The notes: generated by a model not told the origin, from the letters alone. A DNA stretch of 64,000 nucleotides from Paracoccus seriniphilus (GCF_028553745.1 NZ_CP067131.1:124001-188000); one strand, 5' to 3'. Counted from the stretch's first letter, positions 25,781 to 34,918 are shown. Numbers and translations are program-made.

Positions 25781-25864
25781 TCAATCTTCACGCGGTCAGT
25801 TGAGGATACCCTGCCGGTCTTCGGTCAGGGTCGAGGCCGCGCGACTGTCGGGAGGGGGCAGGCG

Positions 25865-26407
25865 ATGAGAAAACTAATTGCGATCCTAAACTGGACCAAT
25901 GTCAATATCTGCGCCGGCCTGCGCTGGCTGACGATCCTGCTGATGGCAGCGATCACGCTGAATGTCTTTGCGGGCGTCTTCTGGCGCTATGTCATGAACA
26001 GTTCGCTGCCCTGGTATGAAGAGGCAGGCAAATACATGATGTTCTGGCTGGTCTTTGTCGCCGCGCCGATCGTTCTGAAAAACCGTGGGCAGATTGCGCT
26101 GGACATCATTCCCAACCTTCTGCCACCGCGCATTCGCAACTTGAACTACCTGATCATCTACCTGGTGGTCTTTGGGTTGATGTGTGTCTTTGTCTGGCAG
26201 GGCTCCAGCATCGCATGGGTCGCGCGCAAACAGCAGCCGTCATCCTTCGAACTTTCGTTCTTCTGGATCTACTTCGCCATCCCCTTTGGGGGCGCGGTCA
26301 TGGCGCTGATTTCGCTGGAATTTTCACTAAGCGCATTGCTGGGAATATTTCGTCCCGACGAGGTCGATCTGGAACCGGGCAGCATGATCGACAACTCACT
26401 GTCCTGA
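25865..26407 (+). CDS. TRAP transporter small permease subunit (DctQ family)
   Basis: A 180-residue membrane protein with four hydrophobic segments, the size and topology of DctQ proteins. The motif WRYVMNSSLPWYEEAGKYMMFWLVFVA corresponds to the conserved W-x-E-E-x-A/S segment of the family. It bridges the large permease and helps dock the binding protein. The gene precedes the large permease by 66 bases, and gene order is Q-M-P. Confidence 0.88.
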   Translation: MRKLIAILNWTNVNICAGLRWLTILLMAAITLNVFAGVFWRYVMNSSLPWYEEAGKYMMFWLVFVAAPIVLKNRGQIALDIIPNLLPPRIRNLNYLIIYLVVFGLMCVFVWQGSSIAWVARKQQPSSFELSFFWIYFAIPFGGAVMALISLEFSLSALLGIFRPDEVDLEPGSMIDNSLS

Positions 26408-26473
26408 CGGCGATGGCTGCAGCGCAAAGAAATCCGAAAAACCCGCATCGGGATATTCGGGAGGAGATATGAG

Positions 26474-27760
26474 ATGCCATTGACGTTTTTCTGGGTCTTT
26501 CTTGTTCTGATGGTTTCGGGGATCCCGATCGTCTTCGCCCTGGCGGCGGGCCCTCTGGCGGGCTTTCTGCTGGCCGATCAGGCCGCGTTCATGAAAATGC
26601 TGCCGCAGCGGATGTTCGGCGGGATCGCGCAGTTTCCGATCCTTGCGATTCCACTGTTCATCCTGGCGGGCGAGGTGATGAACGTATCGGGCATCACCCA
26701 AAGCCTCGTCAAATTCGCCAATGTCCTGATCGGGCATGTGCGGGCCGGTCTGGCGCAGGCCAATATCGTCGCATCGATCATGTTCGCGGGTCTGTCGGGT
26801 TCGGCCGTGGCCGATACCTCGGCACTGGGGTCGATCTTCATCCCGGCGATGGAGAAGGACGGCTATTCCCGCGCTTTCTCGGCGGCGGTGACGGCGGCCA
26901 GTTCGGTCATCGGGCCGATCATCCCGCCCTCGATCATCATGGTGATCTATGCATATGTGATGAATGTGTCCGTCGCGGCGCTGTTTCTTGCCGGGATCGT
27001 GCCGGGCGTTCTGATTGGCGTCGGACTGATGGTCGTGACCGCGATCATCGGCAAGAAGCGCAATTATCCCAAGGCCCATCGCCGCGCGACGACGGGCGAG
27101 ATCTGGGCCGCGTTCAAACCCGCCGCGCTTCCGTTGATGACGCCGGTTATCATCATGGGTGGGATCATATCGGGCATCGTCACCCCGACCGAGGCCGCCG
27201 GTGCTGCCGTGCTTTACGCGCTGATCCTGTCGATGCTGATTACCCGCACGGTGAAACCCCGCGATCTGGTGGGCATTCTCTATCGTACCGGTCTGGTGTC
27301 TTCGTCGATCCTTCTGATCGTCGGTTCCGCGACCATCTTTGGCTGGGCGGCGACCGTATCCGGCGTGCCCCAGGCTCTGGGCCGCTTCCTGTTCACCATC
27401 ACCGAAAACCCGTTCCTGCTGCTGTTGCTGATCAATGTGCTGCTGCTGGTCATCGGGATGTTTCTGGATGCCGTTCCGGCGATCCTGATCCTTGGACCGA
27501 TATTTGCACCCGCACTGGCGCAGGTCGGGGTCGATCCGGTCCACTTTGCGATCATCATGTGCGTCAATGTGACCGTGGGCCTGGTGACCCCTCCTATGGG
27601 AATGATCCTGTTCGTCGCCTCGGGGCTGACGCGGACGGGGATCGAGGTCATCTCGAAGGAGCTGTGGCCCTATCTGGCGGTGCATTTCTTCGTGATCGTA
27701 CTGATCTCGATGATCCCCGCGTTGACGCTGACCATTCCACGTCTTTTCGGCTTCTTGTGA
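26474..27760 (+). CDS. TRAP transporter large permease subunit (DctM family)
   Basis: A 428-residue integral membrane protein with about 12 hydrophobic segments. Family signatures are FAGLSGSAVADTSALGSIFIPAMEKDGY, ASSVIGPIIPPSIIMVIY and VTPPMGMILFVASGLT. It couples the sodium gradient to uptake of an organic acid delivered by the binding protein. GGGAGGAGATATGAG precedes the start. A 429-residue open frame on the opposite strand is only an antisense shadow. Confidence 0.92.
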   Translation: MPLTFFWVFLVLMVSGIPIVFALAAGPLAGFLLADQAAFMKMLPQRMFGGIAQFPILAIPLFILAGEVMNVSGITQSLVKFANVLIGHVRAGLAQANIVASIMFAGLSGSAVADTSALGSIFIPAMEKDGYSRAFSAAVTAASSVIGPIIPPSIIMVIYAYVMNVSVAALFLAGIVPGVLIGVGLMVVTAIIGKKRNYPKAHRRATTGEIWAAFKPAALPLMTPVIIMGGIISGIVTPTEAAGAAVLYALILSMLITRTVKPRDLVGILYRTGLVSSSILLIVGSATIFGWAATVSGVPQALGRFLFTITENPFLLLLLINVLLLVIGMFLDAVPAILILGPIFAPALAQVGVDPVHFAIIMCVNVTVGLVTPPMGMILFVASGLTRTGIEVISKELWPYLAVHFFVIVLISMIPALTLTIPRLFGFL

Positions 27761-27795
27761 GCCACAACATACGGATCAATATGGGAGGATCCACC

Positions 27796-28848
27796 ATGAC
27801 CGTCACCATCAGACCAGGCCCGCTGGCCGTCGGACTTTGCAGCGTGCTTGCCATCACGTCCTCGGCTCAGGCTGCCGAATTCACGATGAAGATCGCCCAT
27901 GTCTCGGCAACCACGCAACCGCTGTCGACCTGCGCCGAAGTCATGAAATCCTATGTCGAGCGCTATTCCAACGGCCGGATTGAAGTGCAGCACTACCCCG
28001 CCGGACAGCTGGGCACCTTTCGCGAGAATGTCGAGGCGGTGCAGCTGGGCACGCTGGAAATGACGCTGACCTCGGGCGGCGGAATCGCCAACTTCTTTGG
28101 CCCGATCCAGGCTTTCGATATCCCCTATCTGTTCGCCGACGATCAGGTGATGGACAAGGTCATGGCCGACCGCGAACTGACCGAGCGCCTGCGTGCCGAT
28201 GTCCTGGAAGCAACGGGCACGGTCCGTCTGATGGGCATGACCGGCGGTGTCGGCTGGCGTGATTTCTTCGCCAATGTGCCGGTCAAGACCGCCGCCGATC
28301 TGGAAGGGGTCAAGATGCGGACCGTGGAATCCCCGGTGGCGATGGAATTTGCCAGCGCGCTTGGCATGAACCCCACGCCGGTGCCATGGCCGGAACTGTA
28401 TACATCGCTGGCGACCGGCGTCGTCAACGGCACGAAGAACGCGCTGTCGGATGTGGTGGATACGTCGCTGAACGATTACGTCAAACACGCCGTCGCAGAT
28501 CACCACACACATAACCTGATCTTCTGGTGGATGTCGGACCCCTGGCTGAAGTCACTGCCCGAGGATCTGCAGGTGGTCGTCGCCGATGGTTTCCATGAGT
28601 TGAGCAAGACCTGCAACGGTCTTCCCGGTGCGCTCTATCTCGAGAAATACGAGAAATTCGTCGAATCCGGCGGCGAGGTGCATATCCCCACCGAAGAAGA
28701 AAAGGCCAGCTTCCTGCCCGGCCAGCAGCCGGTGATCGACTGGTTCGTCGATAAATATGGCAGCGAATATTATGATCTGGTACGGGCCGCTGTGGACCGT
28801 GCCGAGGCGGAAATCGCCGCCGAACGCAGCAGCTTTACCGGCGAGTGA
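27796..28848 (+). CDS. TRAP transporter substrate-binding protein (DctP family)
   Basis: A 350-residue periplasmic binding protein. The signal peptide ends near SSAQA-AEF. The mature protein starts FTMKIAHVSATTQP, and shows RIEVQHYPAGQLGTFRENVEAVQLGTLEMTL, the DctP-type core. The carboxylate-binding arginine is probably in LEGVKMRTVESPVAMEFASALG. I chose ATG 27796 because GGGAGG lies just upstream; the open frame starts far upstream inside dctM. It closes the SDR-TRAP operon. The ligand cannot be assigned; it is most likely a hydroxy- or keto-acid, given the SDR partner. Confidence 0.9.
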   Translation: MTVTIRPGPLAVGLCSVLAITSSAQAAEFTMKIAHVSATTQPLSTCAEVMKSYVERYSNGRIEVQHYPAGQLGTFRENVEAVQLGTLEMTLTSGGGIANFFGPIQAFDIPYLFADDQVMDKVMADRELTERLRADVLEATGTVRLMGMTGGVGWRDFFANVPVKTAADLEGVKMRTVESPVAMEFASALGMNPTPVPWPELYTSLATGVVNGTKNALSDVVDTSLNDYVKHAVADHHTHNLIFWWMSDPWLKSLPEDLQVVVADGFHELSKTCNGLPGALYLEKYEKFVESGGEVHIPTEEEKASFLPGQQPVIDWFVDKYGSEYYDLVRAAVDRAEAEIAAERSSFTGE

Positions 28849-28889
28849 GACTTTGGCCCGCCGGTCCGGTCATCCGGGCAGGCGGCGCA

Positions 28890-29249
28890 TCACGAGGCCG
28901 GAGCGTTGTCTACGGCCTCGCTCAGCTTGCGTTTCTTGAAGGCCATGCCCCATTCGCGCATCACCGAAAGGACCGGCTCCAGTGACCGACCGAATTCTGT
29001 CAGCTCGTATTCCACGCGGGGCGGCACCTCGGCATAGACATGGCGTCGGATCACGCCATCGGCCTCCAATTCGCGCAGTTGCAGGGTGATCATGCGCTGG
29101 GTGGCATTTGGCATGTTGCGGCACAGTTCGCCAAAGCGCAGGCGGCTCACCAGCAGGTTGCACAGGATCACAGGCTTCCAGCGGCCGCCGATCACGCTGA
29201 GGGTTGCCTCGACATTGCTGCCGGTTCGCCAGTCATATTTTCGCGCCAT
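28890..29249 (-). CDS. HxlR-family winged-helix transcriptional regulator
   Basis: A 119-residue regulator with the HxlR/DUF24 core: VEATLSVIGGRWKPVILCNLL, RFGELCRNMPNATQRMITLQLRELEADGVIRR and YELTEFGRSLEPVL. Members often sense aldehydes, quinones or oxidants. The N-terminal cysteine common in redox-sensing members is absent; Cys residues occur only at about positions 30 and 43. It is divergent from the SDR at 29385 across a 135-base gap and converges on dctP. It probably regulates the adjacent SDR gene and itself. Confidence 0.85.
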   Translation of the reverse strand: MARKYDWRTGSNVEATLSVIGGRWKPVILCNLLVSRLRFGELCRNMPNATQRMITLQLRELEADGVIRRHVYAEVPPRVEYELTEFGRSLEPVLSVMREWGMAFKKRKLSEAVDNAPAS

Positions 29250-29384
29250 CGGGTCCGCCTTCTGCCTGATCTCCGGTCTGCCGGACTAGGTCAGAACTGC
29301 GAATCCGTCAATTCAACGTCCGGTGATGGTCCAGACACAGACCGACCATCCGGGCGTCAACCTTGCCAGCAAAAGGGAAGCTTC

Positions 29385-30113
29385 ATGAACAGGTTGGACA
29401 ACAAGGTCGCCATCATCACCGGCGGCGCAAACGGACAGGGGGCCGTCGAGGCAGAGCTTTTCATCAAGGCGGGCGCGAAGGTCGTCATCACCGATATCAA
29501 CGCCGAGGCCGGGCAGGCGACCGCCGCGCGGCTGGGCAGGGATTGCACCTTTCTGCCCCATGATGTCAGCCTAGAGCAGGACTGGGCGCGCGTCGTCGAG
29601 ACCACCTTGCAGCTCCATGGCCGGATCGACGTCCTGGTGAACAATGCCGGGATATTTCGCGTGCTTACGCTGGAGGAAACAGATCTGTCAGTCTGGAACC
29701 AGTCCGTCGCGATCAACCAGACAGGCGTTTTCCTTGGCATGCGTGCCGTGGCCCCTGCCATGAAAGAGAGGCAAGCAGGCAGCATCGTCAATATCTCGTC
29801 GATCGCGGGGCTGACCTCGGCCAAGGCGCATGCCTATTGTGCAACGAAATGGGCGGTGCGCGGCATGACCAGATCGGCCGCGGTCGAACTGGGCCCCAGC
29901 AATATCCGCGTCAATTCGGTGCACCCCGGCTTTATCGACACGCCGATGCTGGACGGTCATGGCGTGCCGCGCGAAGAACTGGTGGCCAAGGTGCCGATGG
30001 GCCGCACCGCCGATGTGATCGAGGTCGCGCGGATGGTCCTGTTCCTGGCGTCAGAGGATTCCAGCTATTGCAGCGGACATGAATTTGTCGTCGACGGAGC
30101 AATCAAGGCCTGA
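29385..30113 (+). CDS. Short-chain dehydrogenase/reductase
   Basis: A 242-residue classical SDR. The glycine motif is TGGANGQG (12-19), with the acidic Asp37 (TDI) that favours NAD over NADP, NNAG at 86-89, Ser138/139 and Tyr151-x3-Lys155 (YCATK). The C-terminal SSYCSGHEFVVDGA is canonical. ATG 29385 has AAAGGGAAG upstream; the frame is open far upstream inside the regulator region without a plausible start. It stands between a divergent HxlR regulator and two hairpins, so it may be a single-gene unit controlled by HxlR. Confidence 0.86.
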   Translation: MNRLDNKVAIITGGANGQGAVEAELFIKAGAKVVITDINAEAGQATAARLGRDCTFLPHDVSLEQDWARVVETTLQLHGRIDVLVNNAGIFRVLTLEETDLSVWNQSVAINQTGVFLGMRAVAPAMKERQAGSIVNISSIAGLTSAKAHAYCATKWAVRGMTRSAAVELGPSNIRVNSVHPGFIDTPMLDGHGVPREELVAKVPMGRTADVIEVARMVLFLASEDSSYCSGHEFVVDGAIKA

Positions 30114-30121
30114 TGGTCCTG

Positions 30122-30208
30122 CCGTCGGCGGGTTGCCGACGGAAAGGCCCTTGCAAACCTGCAACACGGATCTGACCAACAGGCAAGGGGGCCGAACAAT
30201 CGGCCCCC
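30122..30208. terminator. Two hairpins between convergent SDR and enolase-superfamily genes
   Basis: The first stem is CCGTCGGC (30122-30129) with GCCGACGG (30135-30142). The second is GGGGGCCGA (30187-30195) with TCGGCCCCC (30200-30208) and a four-base loop. They lie between converging stops and could terminate both strands. Neither has a long T run. Confidence 0.55.
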
Positions 30209-30233
30209 CTCTCCATGCGTGGTCTGGATCAGT

Positions 30234-31364
30234 TCAGGCGAATTGCCGTTCCAGAGCCGTCTCGTTGACGCCAAGTCCGGGCAGATCGGGCAGGGTGACC
30301 CAACCCTCCTGCAGGTCCGGTGCAAAGACTTCGTCGCGAAAATCGTTCTCATTCGCATCGCATTCCAGCAGGCCAGCTCCGCCCGCTGCGGCCAGCAGAT
30401 GCGCCGAGGCCGCCAGCGCAATACCTCCACCCAGAGAATGCGGGCAATAGGTCAGCCCCGCCCGCACAAGGCTGCGTGCGACCGGCAGGCATTCGGAAAA
30501 GCCGCCCCATTTGGCGATGTCAGGCTGGACGAAATCCAGCCATTTTCCGTCGGTGACCCGATCATATTCCGCGCGGGTCAGAAAATTCTCGCCGCCCGCA
30601 ATCGGGACCGCTGTGCCCGCCTTCAGCGCGTCCCAGACGGTGATGTCGGTATCGACGGGCATGGGCTCTTCGATCCAGCGCGGTTTGTAGCCCTCGATCC
30701 AGCGCAGCGCCTCCGCAGCCTGATCGGGTGACCAACCCTGATTGGCGTCCAGCATGAACCCCTCACCGGGGCGCAGATCGGCGGCAAGCGCGGAGACATT
30801 GGTTCGGTCGGTCTGATCGCCAAAGCCGACCTTCAGCTTGAAATTGCGATGTCCCGCCTTGCGGGCGCGGGTGACGGTATCCAGCACCCCGACCGGATTG
30901 ATGCCGCTGGCATAGGCGGGAATCCGGTCAGTCTCTGCGCCAAGCAGCTTGTAGAGTGGAAGGCCTGCCCGTTTGGCGACCATGTCCCAGATCGCGATAT
31001 CGACACCCGCGATGGCTTGGGCGATCGGGCCCGGCTCTCCGGTTTGCAGGCGCAGGATATGCAGCTTGGCATTCATTGCGGCATAGCAAGTCTGAGGTTC
31101 CGGGAATTCCTGCCCAATGATGCGCGGCCCGACTTCGGTTTCGACCAGCTTGGCGCGGTGCTCCGCCCCGCAGACGGGAAAATTGCACCAGACCTCGCCA
31201 TAGCCTTGAACGCCCGAGGCATCGGTCACGCGGACCAGCAGGGTGGGGCGGTCATGCATGATCCCGAACGAGGTCCGCACCGGGGTCGATACCGGAGTGC
31301 GGACAAGGCGCACCTCGACCGCCGTCAGCTCAACTTGCAGTTCAGTATTGGTTAAATCGGTCAT
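30234..31364 (-). CDS. Enolase-superfamily enzyme (mandelate racemase/muconate lactonizing enzyme family)
   Basis: A 376-residue barrel enzyme. The Lys-x-Lys base is in FKLKVG. Metal ligands are in LDANQGW, WIEEPMP and AGGENF. A further lysine lies in QPDIAKWGG at the opposite face, and PHSLGGG carries a histidine. This dual-lysine layout is seen in racemase/epimerase and some dehydratase subgroups, so it differs from the His-type protein at 9841-11010. ATG 31364 overlaps the GMC gene stop (ATGA); an upstream in-frame extension to 31373 is ignored. Operon partner: the choline-dehydrogenase-like GMC enzyme. The reaction could be racemisation or dehydration of a carboxylic acid. Confidence 0.82.
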   Translation of the reverse strand: MTDLTNTELQVELTAVEVRLVRTPVSTPVRTSFGIMHDRPTLLVRVTDASGVQGYGEVWCNFPVCGAEHRAKLVETEVGPRIIGQEFPEPQTCYAAMNAKLHILRLQTGEPGPIAQAIAGVDIAIWDMVAKRAGLPLYKLLGAETDRIPAYASGINPVGVLDTVTRARKAGHRNFKLKVGFGDQTDRTNVSALAADLRPGEGFMLDANQGWSPDQAAEALRWIEGYKPRWIEEPMPVDTDITVWDALKAGTAVPIAGGENFLTRAEYDRVTDGKWLDFVQPDIAKWGGFSECLPVARSLVRAGLTYCPHSLGGGIALAASAHLLAAAGGAGLLECDANENDFRDEVFAPDLQEGWVTLPDLPGLGVNETALERQFA

Positions 31365-32986
31365 CCTATACACTTTCTGCCGCCCGTCTGGCGGGCATCA
31401 TCGAGGATCATGTCGCTGGCCTTCTCGGCGACCATCACCGCCGGAGCGTTGGTGTTCCCCGACACGATCTCCGGCATGATCGAGCAATCGACGACGCGAA
31501 GCCCCTGGATGCCATGCACCCGCAGGCGTTCATCGACGACGGAGGTCTGGTCCTTGCCCATCTTGCAGGTGCCTGCAGGGTGATAAACGGTGGTCGAATT
31601 CCCGCGCACCCAGTCCAGTGCCGCGTCGTAATCGTCCAGGTCCAAATCCTGCGGCGGACGGAATTCCTCGATGATCTCCGATGCCAGCGCTGCCTGCCGG
31701 GCGATCCTGCGGGAGATGCGCACCCCCTCGACAGTGCGGCGGCAGTCATCCTCGGTCGCCAGATAGTTTGGCTGAATCTTTGGCGCGGCCAGCGGATCGG
31801 GGCCGGCCAACGTGATCTCGCCCTTGCTGCTCGGGCGCAGCACGCAGACCGTGGCAGTGAATGCCGAAAAGGGATGCACGCCCTCGGCGGGGCTGTCGGC
31901 CGACCATGGGTTGATGTGGAACTGGATATCGGGCGTCTCTTCATCGGGCGAACTGCGCAGGAAGCCTGCGACCATGCTGGCGCCCATTGTCATCGGGCCG
32001 TTCCGCTTCAACCCGTATCGCGCCGCCGTCTTCATCTTGGCGACAAGGCTGCGCACCTCGTCATTGACGGTCTTGTTGCGGGTCTTGAAGGTCGTGCGGG
32101 CCTGCAGATGGTCCTGCAGGTTCTTGCCGACGCCCGGCAGGTGATGGTGGGGCCGGACGCCAGCCTTGCGCAGTTCCGCGTCATCGCCGATTCCCGACAG
32201 CATCAGGATCTGGGGCGAGCCGACAGCACCCGATGACAGGATCACCTCGCGGCGTGCCGTCAGCGTTTGGACCTGCCCCGCCCGATCAGTGATTTCAACA
32301 CCGACGGCGCGCTTGCCCTCGAGCACGATCTTGTGCACCTGGGCGCGGGTCAGAATGTTCAGATTGGGGCGGCGCCGGATCGGTTGCAGATAGGCGACGG
32401 CGGCACTGCAACGACGCCCGTTGCGGACGGTCAGCTGGTAATAGCCGACACCTTCCTGCGTGATGCCGTTGATGTCGTCATTCGCCCGATAGCCCGCCTG
32501 TTGCGCCGCTGCGATCCAGGCGTCACAGATCGGATGGGTATAGCGCGGGTCGGACACCGCCAGTGGCCCATCGCCACCATGCAGCGCATCACCGCCACGT
32601 TCGTTGCCCTCGGCGCGCTTGAAATAGGGCAGAACATCGTCCCAGCCCCAGCCGATATTGCCCATCTGCCGCCAGCGGTCGTAATCCTGTGCCTGCCCGC
32701 GCACATACAGCAGACCGTTCAGCGCCGAGGATCCGCCCAGCACCTTGCCGCGCGGCCAGTTGATGACCTTGCGCTTCAGGCCCGGCACGGGCTCGGTCTT
32801 GTAGCACCAGTCATAGCCGGGGTTGTTCATGGTCTTGAAATATCCTGCAGGCACGTGAATCCAGGGATAGCTGTCGCGCCCGCCCGCCTCTACCAACAGG
32901 ACCTTGTTGTTGGGGTTCTGACTCAGACGATTGGCCAGAACGCAGCCCGAAGATCCCGCGCCGACGATGATGAAATCCGCTTCCAT
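31361..32986 (-). CDS. GMC-family alcohol/choline dehydrogenase-like flavoprotein
   Basis: A 541-residue FAD enzyme of the BetA branch. FAD motif FIIVGAGSSGCVLANRLS is at the N-terminus. GMC signature 1, NWPRGKVLGGSSALNGLLYVRG, is about residues 75-97, signature 2 is around SSGAVGSPQILMLSGIG, and the catalytic histidine is in VYHPAGTCKMG, followed by SGNTNAPAVMVAEKASDMIL. It is expected to oxidise a primary alcohol to aldehyde in the cytoplasm, passing electrons to quinone or oxygen. It lies between BKACE (61 bases upstream) and the enolase-superfamily gene, all leftward. Choline itself is unproven; no BetB partner is adjacent. Confidence 0.88.
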   Translation of the reverse strand: MEADFIIVGAGSSGCVLANRLSQNPNNKVLLVEAGGRDSYPWIHVPAGYFKTMNNPGYDWCYKTEPVPGLKRKVINWPRGKVLGGSSALNGLLYVRGQAQDYDRWRQMGNIGWGWDDVLPYFKRAEGNERGGDALHGGDGPLAVSDPRYTHPICDAWIAAAQQAGYRANDDINGITQEGVGYYQLTVRNGRRCSAAVAYLQPIRRRPNLNILTRAQVHKIVLEGKRAVGVEITDRAGQVQTLTARREVILSSGAVGSPQILMLSGIGDDAELRKAGVRPHHHLPGVGKNLQDHLQARTTFKTRNKTVNDEVRSLVAKMKTAARYGLKRNGPMTMGASMVAGFLRSSPDEETPDIQFHINPWSADSPAEGVHPFSAFTATVCVLRPSSKGEITLAGPDPLAAPKIQPNYLATEDDCRRTVEGVRISRRIARQAALASEIIEEFRPPQDLDLDDYDAALDWVRGNSTTVYHPAGTCKMGKDQTSVVDERLRVHGIQGLRVVDCSIMPEIVSGNTNAPAVMVAEKASDMILDDARQTGGRKCIG

Positions 32987-33047
32987 ATGCTCTCCCCGAA
33001 GCTGATTGGAAAATGATGGGCCCCATGTCAGGCGGGGCCCGCCAATC

Positions 33048-33929
33048 TCAAAGCTGTTTCAGCCCAAGGATCTCGCGCGCCTCGGCGGGAGTCGCCATCG
33101 TGCCGCCAAGGGATTCGACGATGCCGATTCCCTTTTCGACCAGTTGCGCATTGCTTTTGCACAGCTCGCCCTTGTCGATATAGACCGTGTCCTCCATGCC
33201 GACGCGGACATGCCCGCCCATCAGATAGGACAGCGCCATCATGCGAAAGGCGTTCTTGCCGATGCCGAAGGCAGCCCATTCGCTGTTCTCGGGCAGTTGC
33301 GAGATCAGATAGGCAAGGGTCTGATAATTCGCCGCCGCGCCGAAATTGATGCCCATGACGAACTGAAACATGGCGGGTGATTTCAGGATGCCCTTGGCGA
33401 TGAAATCCTTGGCCATGTTCAGGTCGCCTGAATCGAAGATTTCGATCTCGGGCTTGGTGCCGGCTTCATTTGCGATATCGGCCATCACCTTCAGCGTCGG
33501 GGGTGTGTTGATGACGGTCCAGGTCTTGTTGACCATGGTGTTGAAATCCAGCGTGCAGATTTCGGGTCGCAGCGCCTTTACATGTGCGGATCGCAGGCTG
33601 GGGTGACACAGCGTGGTGCCCGGCCCGGCAATGCTGGGGTCTTCTTCGCTGGGAACAAAGCGCTGGCCCTCGCCGGTGGTCAGGTTGATCACGATGTCAG
33701 ATCCCGCGTCGCGGATGCGGCCCACAACTTCGCGGTAAAGGTTCAGATCCATCGAGCCTTTCGCGGTTTCCGGGTCGCGCACATGGATGTGCGCGATCGC
33801 GGCCCCGGCCTTGCCCGCGTCGATGGCGGCTTGCGCGATGCCGACCGGAGTGACCGGCAGGTTCTCGTTCTGGGACGGCATGGTGCCATTTCCGGTCACG
33901 GCGCAGGTCATAATGGTTTTCTTGGCCAA
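33048..33929 (-). CDS. Beta-keto acid cleavage enzyme (BKACE, DUF849 family)
   Basis: A 293-residue Zn-dependent enzyme. BKACEs condense a beta-keto acid with acetyl-CoA to give acetoacetate and a new acyl-CoA. The zinc ligands His47 and His49 are in AHIHVRDPE, the same positions as His46/His48 in the lysine-fermentation enzyme Kce. GMEDTVYIDKG holds the third, acidic ligand. The start is probably TTG 33929 (reading AKKTIMTCAVTGNG, preceded by AAAAGGA); the frame extends to 34013 without homology. It is divergent from an SDR with an operator-like site midway. ScoAB, which activates acetoacetate, lies 2 kb away. The natural beta-keto acid is unknown. Confidence 0.85.
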   Translation of the reverse strand: MAKKTIMTCAVTGNGTMPSQNENLPVTPVGIAQAAIDAGKAGAAIAHIHVRDPETAKGSMDLNLYREVVGRIRDAGSDIVINLTTGEGQRFVPSEEDPSIAGPGTTLCHPSLRSAHVKALRPEICTLDFNTMVNKTWTVINTPPTLKVMADIANEAGTKPEIEIFDSGDLNMAKDFIAKGILKSPAMFQFVMGINFGAAANYQTLAYLISQLPENSEWAAFGIGKNAFRMMALSYLMGGHVRVGMEDTVYIDKGELCKSNAQLVEKGIGIVESLGGTMATPAEAREILGLKQL

Positions 33930-34027
33930 GACGTTCGTCCTTTTCTTCGCCGCGCATGCGCCGGCGTCCTTGGTTGGGGTGGCGCAGATCCTGAAGATCT
34001 GCACAGCCTTCAAATTGTTGTTGTTAT

Positions 34028-34043
34028 AAACTACTATATGTTT
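34028..34043. promoter_or_regulatory. AAAC-N3-TATAT-GTT operator-like site in the BKACE/SDR divergent region
   Basis: AAACTACTATATGTTT lies almost exactly midway between the BKACE start (33929) and the SDR start (34145), the expected place for one site controlling both. Bases 34023-34049 match 24787-24813 at 24 of 27 positions. The core spacing equals that of the sites at 21124 and 37456. Confidence 0.6.
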
Positions 34044-34144
34044 TAATGTTTGTCAAACGGGCAGACGGGCGAACCGCATGTTTTTGCCGCGCACCGCCCT
34101 CTGGCCCGGCTGGTTCCACTGCATTCCGAAAATGGGAGAAGACG

Positions 34145-34909
34145 ATGACCAATCTAGTAGAAACCGGACGGACCGCCCTGGTCACCGGGGGGGCGTCCGG
34201 CATCGGCCTGGCCACGGTCACCAGGCTGGCGCGAATGGGAATCCGGGTGGCGATGAACCACCTTGAGGAAGACCCTCAGGGACCTGAACAGGTTCAGCGC
34301 CTGCGCGATCAAGGTCTGGACGTGATCTCGGCACCGGGCAATGTTTCGGAGCCGGGCGGTGCCGAAGACATGGTGCATGCCGCGGTAAAGGAACTGGGGC
34401 GGCTGGACTATCTGGTGAACAATGCCGGGATCTCGGGCACCCGTGACCCGATTCCACCGTCCGATCTGGACCAGATCAGCGAAGGCTTGTGGATGGCACT
34501 GCTGAACACAAATCTGATCGGGGTCTTTCGCTGTGCCAAGGCGGCGGCCCCTGCGTTGCGTGCGGCGGGCGGTGCCATCGTCAACACCGCCTCGACCGCC
34601 GGGATGGGCCTGCAGGGCAGCAGCACCCCCTATGCCGCCAGCAAGTCGGGCGTGGTGAGCGTGACGCGGTCGCTGGCGCGGGGACTGGCACCGGATGTGC
34701 GCGTGAATGCCGTCGCGCCGGGGCAGGTCGCGACCCCCTGGACCCAGAACTGGCCCGAAGAGCGCAAGCAGGCGGCGCTGAACAAGATGCTGATCAAGCG
34801 GCACGTTCAGGCCGAAGATGTCGCCCAGACCATCGTCTATTTGCTGACAGGCGCTCCGATGATCACCGGCCAGACGATTGTGATTGATGGCGGCATGACT
34901 GTGTCATGA
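34145..34909 (+). CDS. Short-chain dehydrogenase/reductase (3-oxoacyl reductase-like)
   Basis: A 254-residue classical SDR with glycine motif TGGASGIG (14-21), NNAG at 92-95, Tyr163-x3-Lys167 (YAASK) and the C-terminal ITGQTIVIDGGMTVS. His39 after the second strand replaces the usual Asp, which suggests NADP use. ATG 34145 is preceded by GGGAGAAG. It is divergent from BKACE with a shared operator-like site. A sensible role is oxidation of a beta-hydroxy acid to the beta-keto acid that BKACE cleaves; this is inferred from context. Confidence 0.86.
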   Translation: MTNLVETGRTALVTGGASGIGLATVTRLARMGIRVAMNHLEEDPQGPEQVQRLRDQGLDVISAPGNVSEPGGAEDMVHAAVKELGRLDYLVNNAGISGTRDPIPPSDLDQISEGLWMALLNTNLIGVFRCAKAAAPALRAAGGAIVNTASTAGMGLQGSSTPYAASKSGVVSVTRSLARGLAPDVRVNAVAPGQVATPWTQNWPEERKQAALNKMLIKRHVQAEDVAQTIVYLLTGAPMITGQTIVIDGGMTVS

Positions 34910-34918
34910 CGCCGCCGG

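Noticed and set aside
26396..27685. 429-residue antisense ORF opposite dctM
   Set aside because: Composition is rich in Arg, His, Asp and Gln as expected for the antisense of hydrophobic codons; no start site or domain. The same applies to 49659-51113 opposite the fused TRAP permease.
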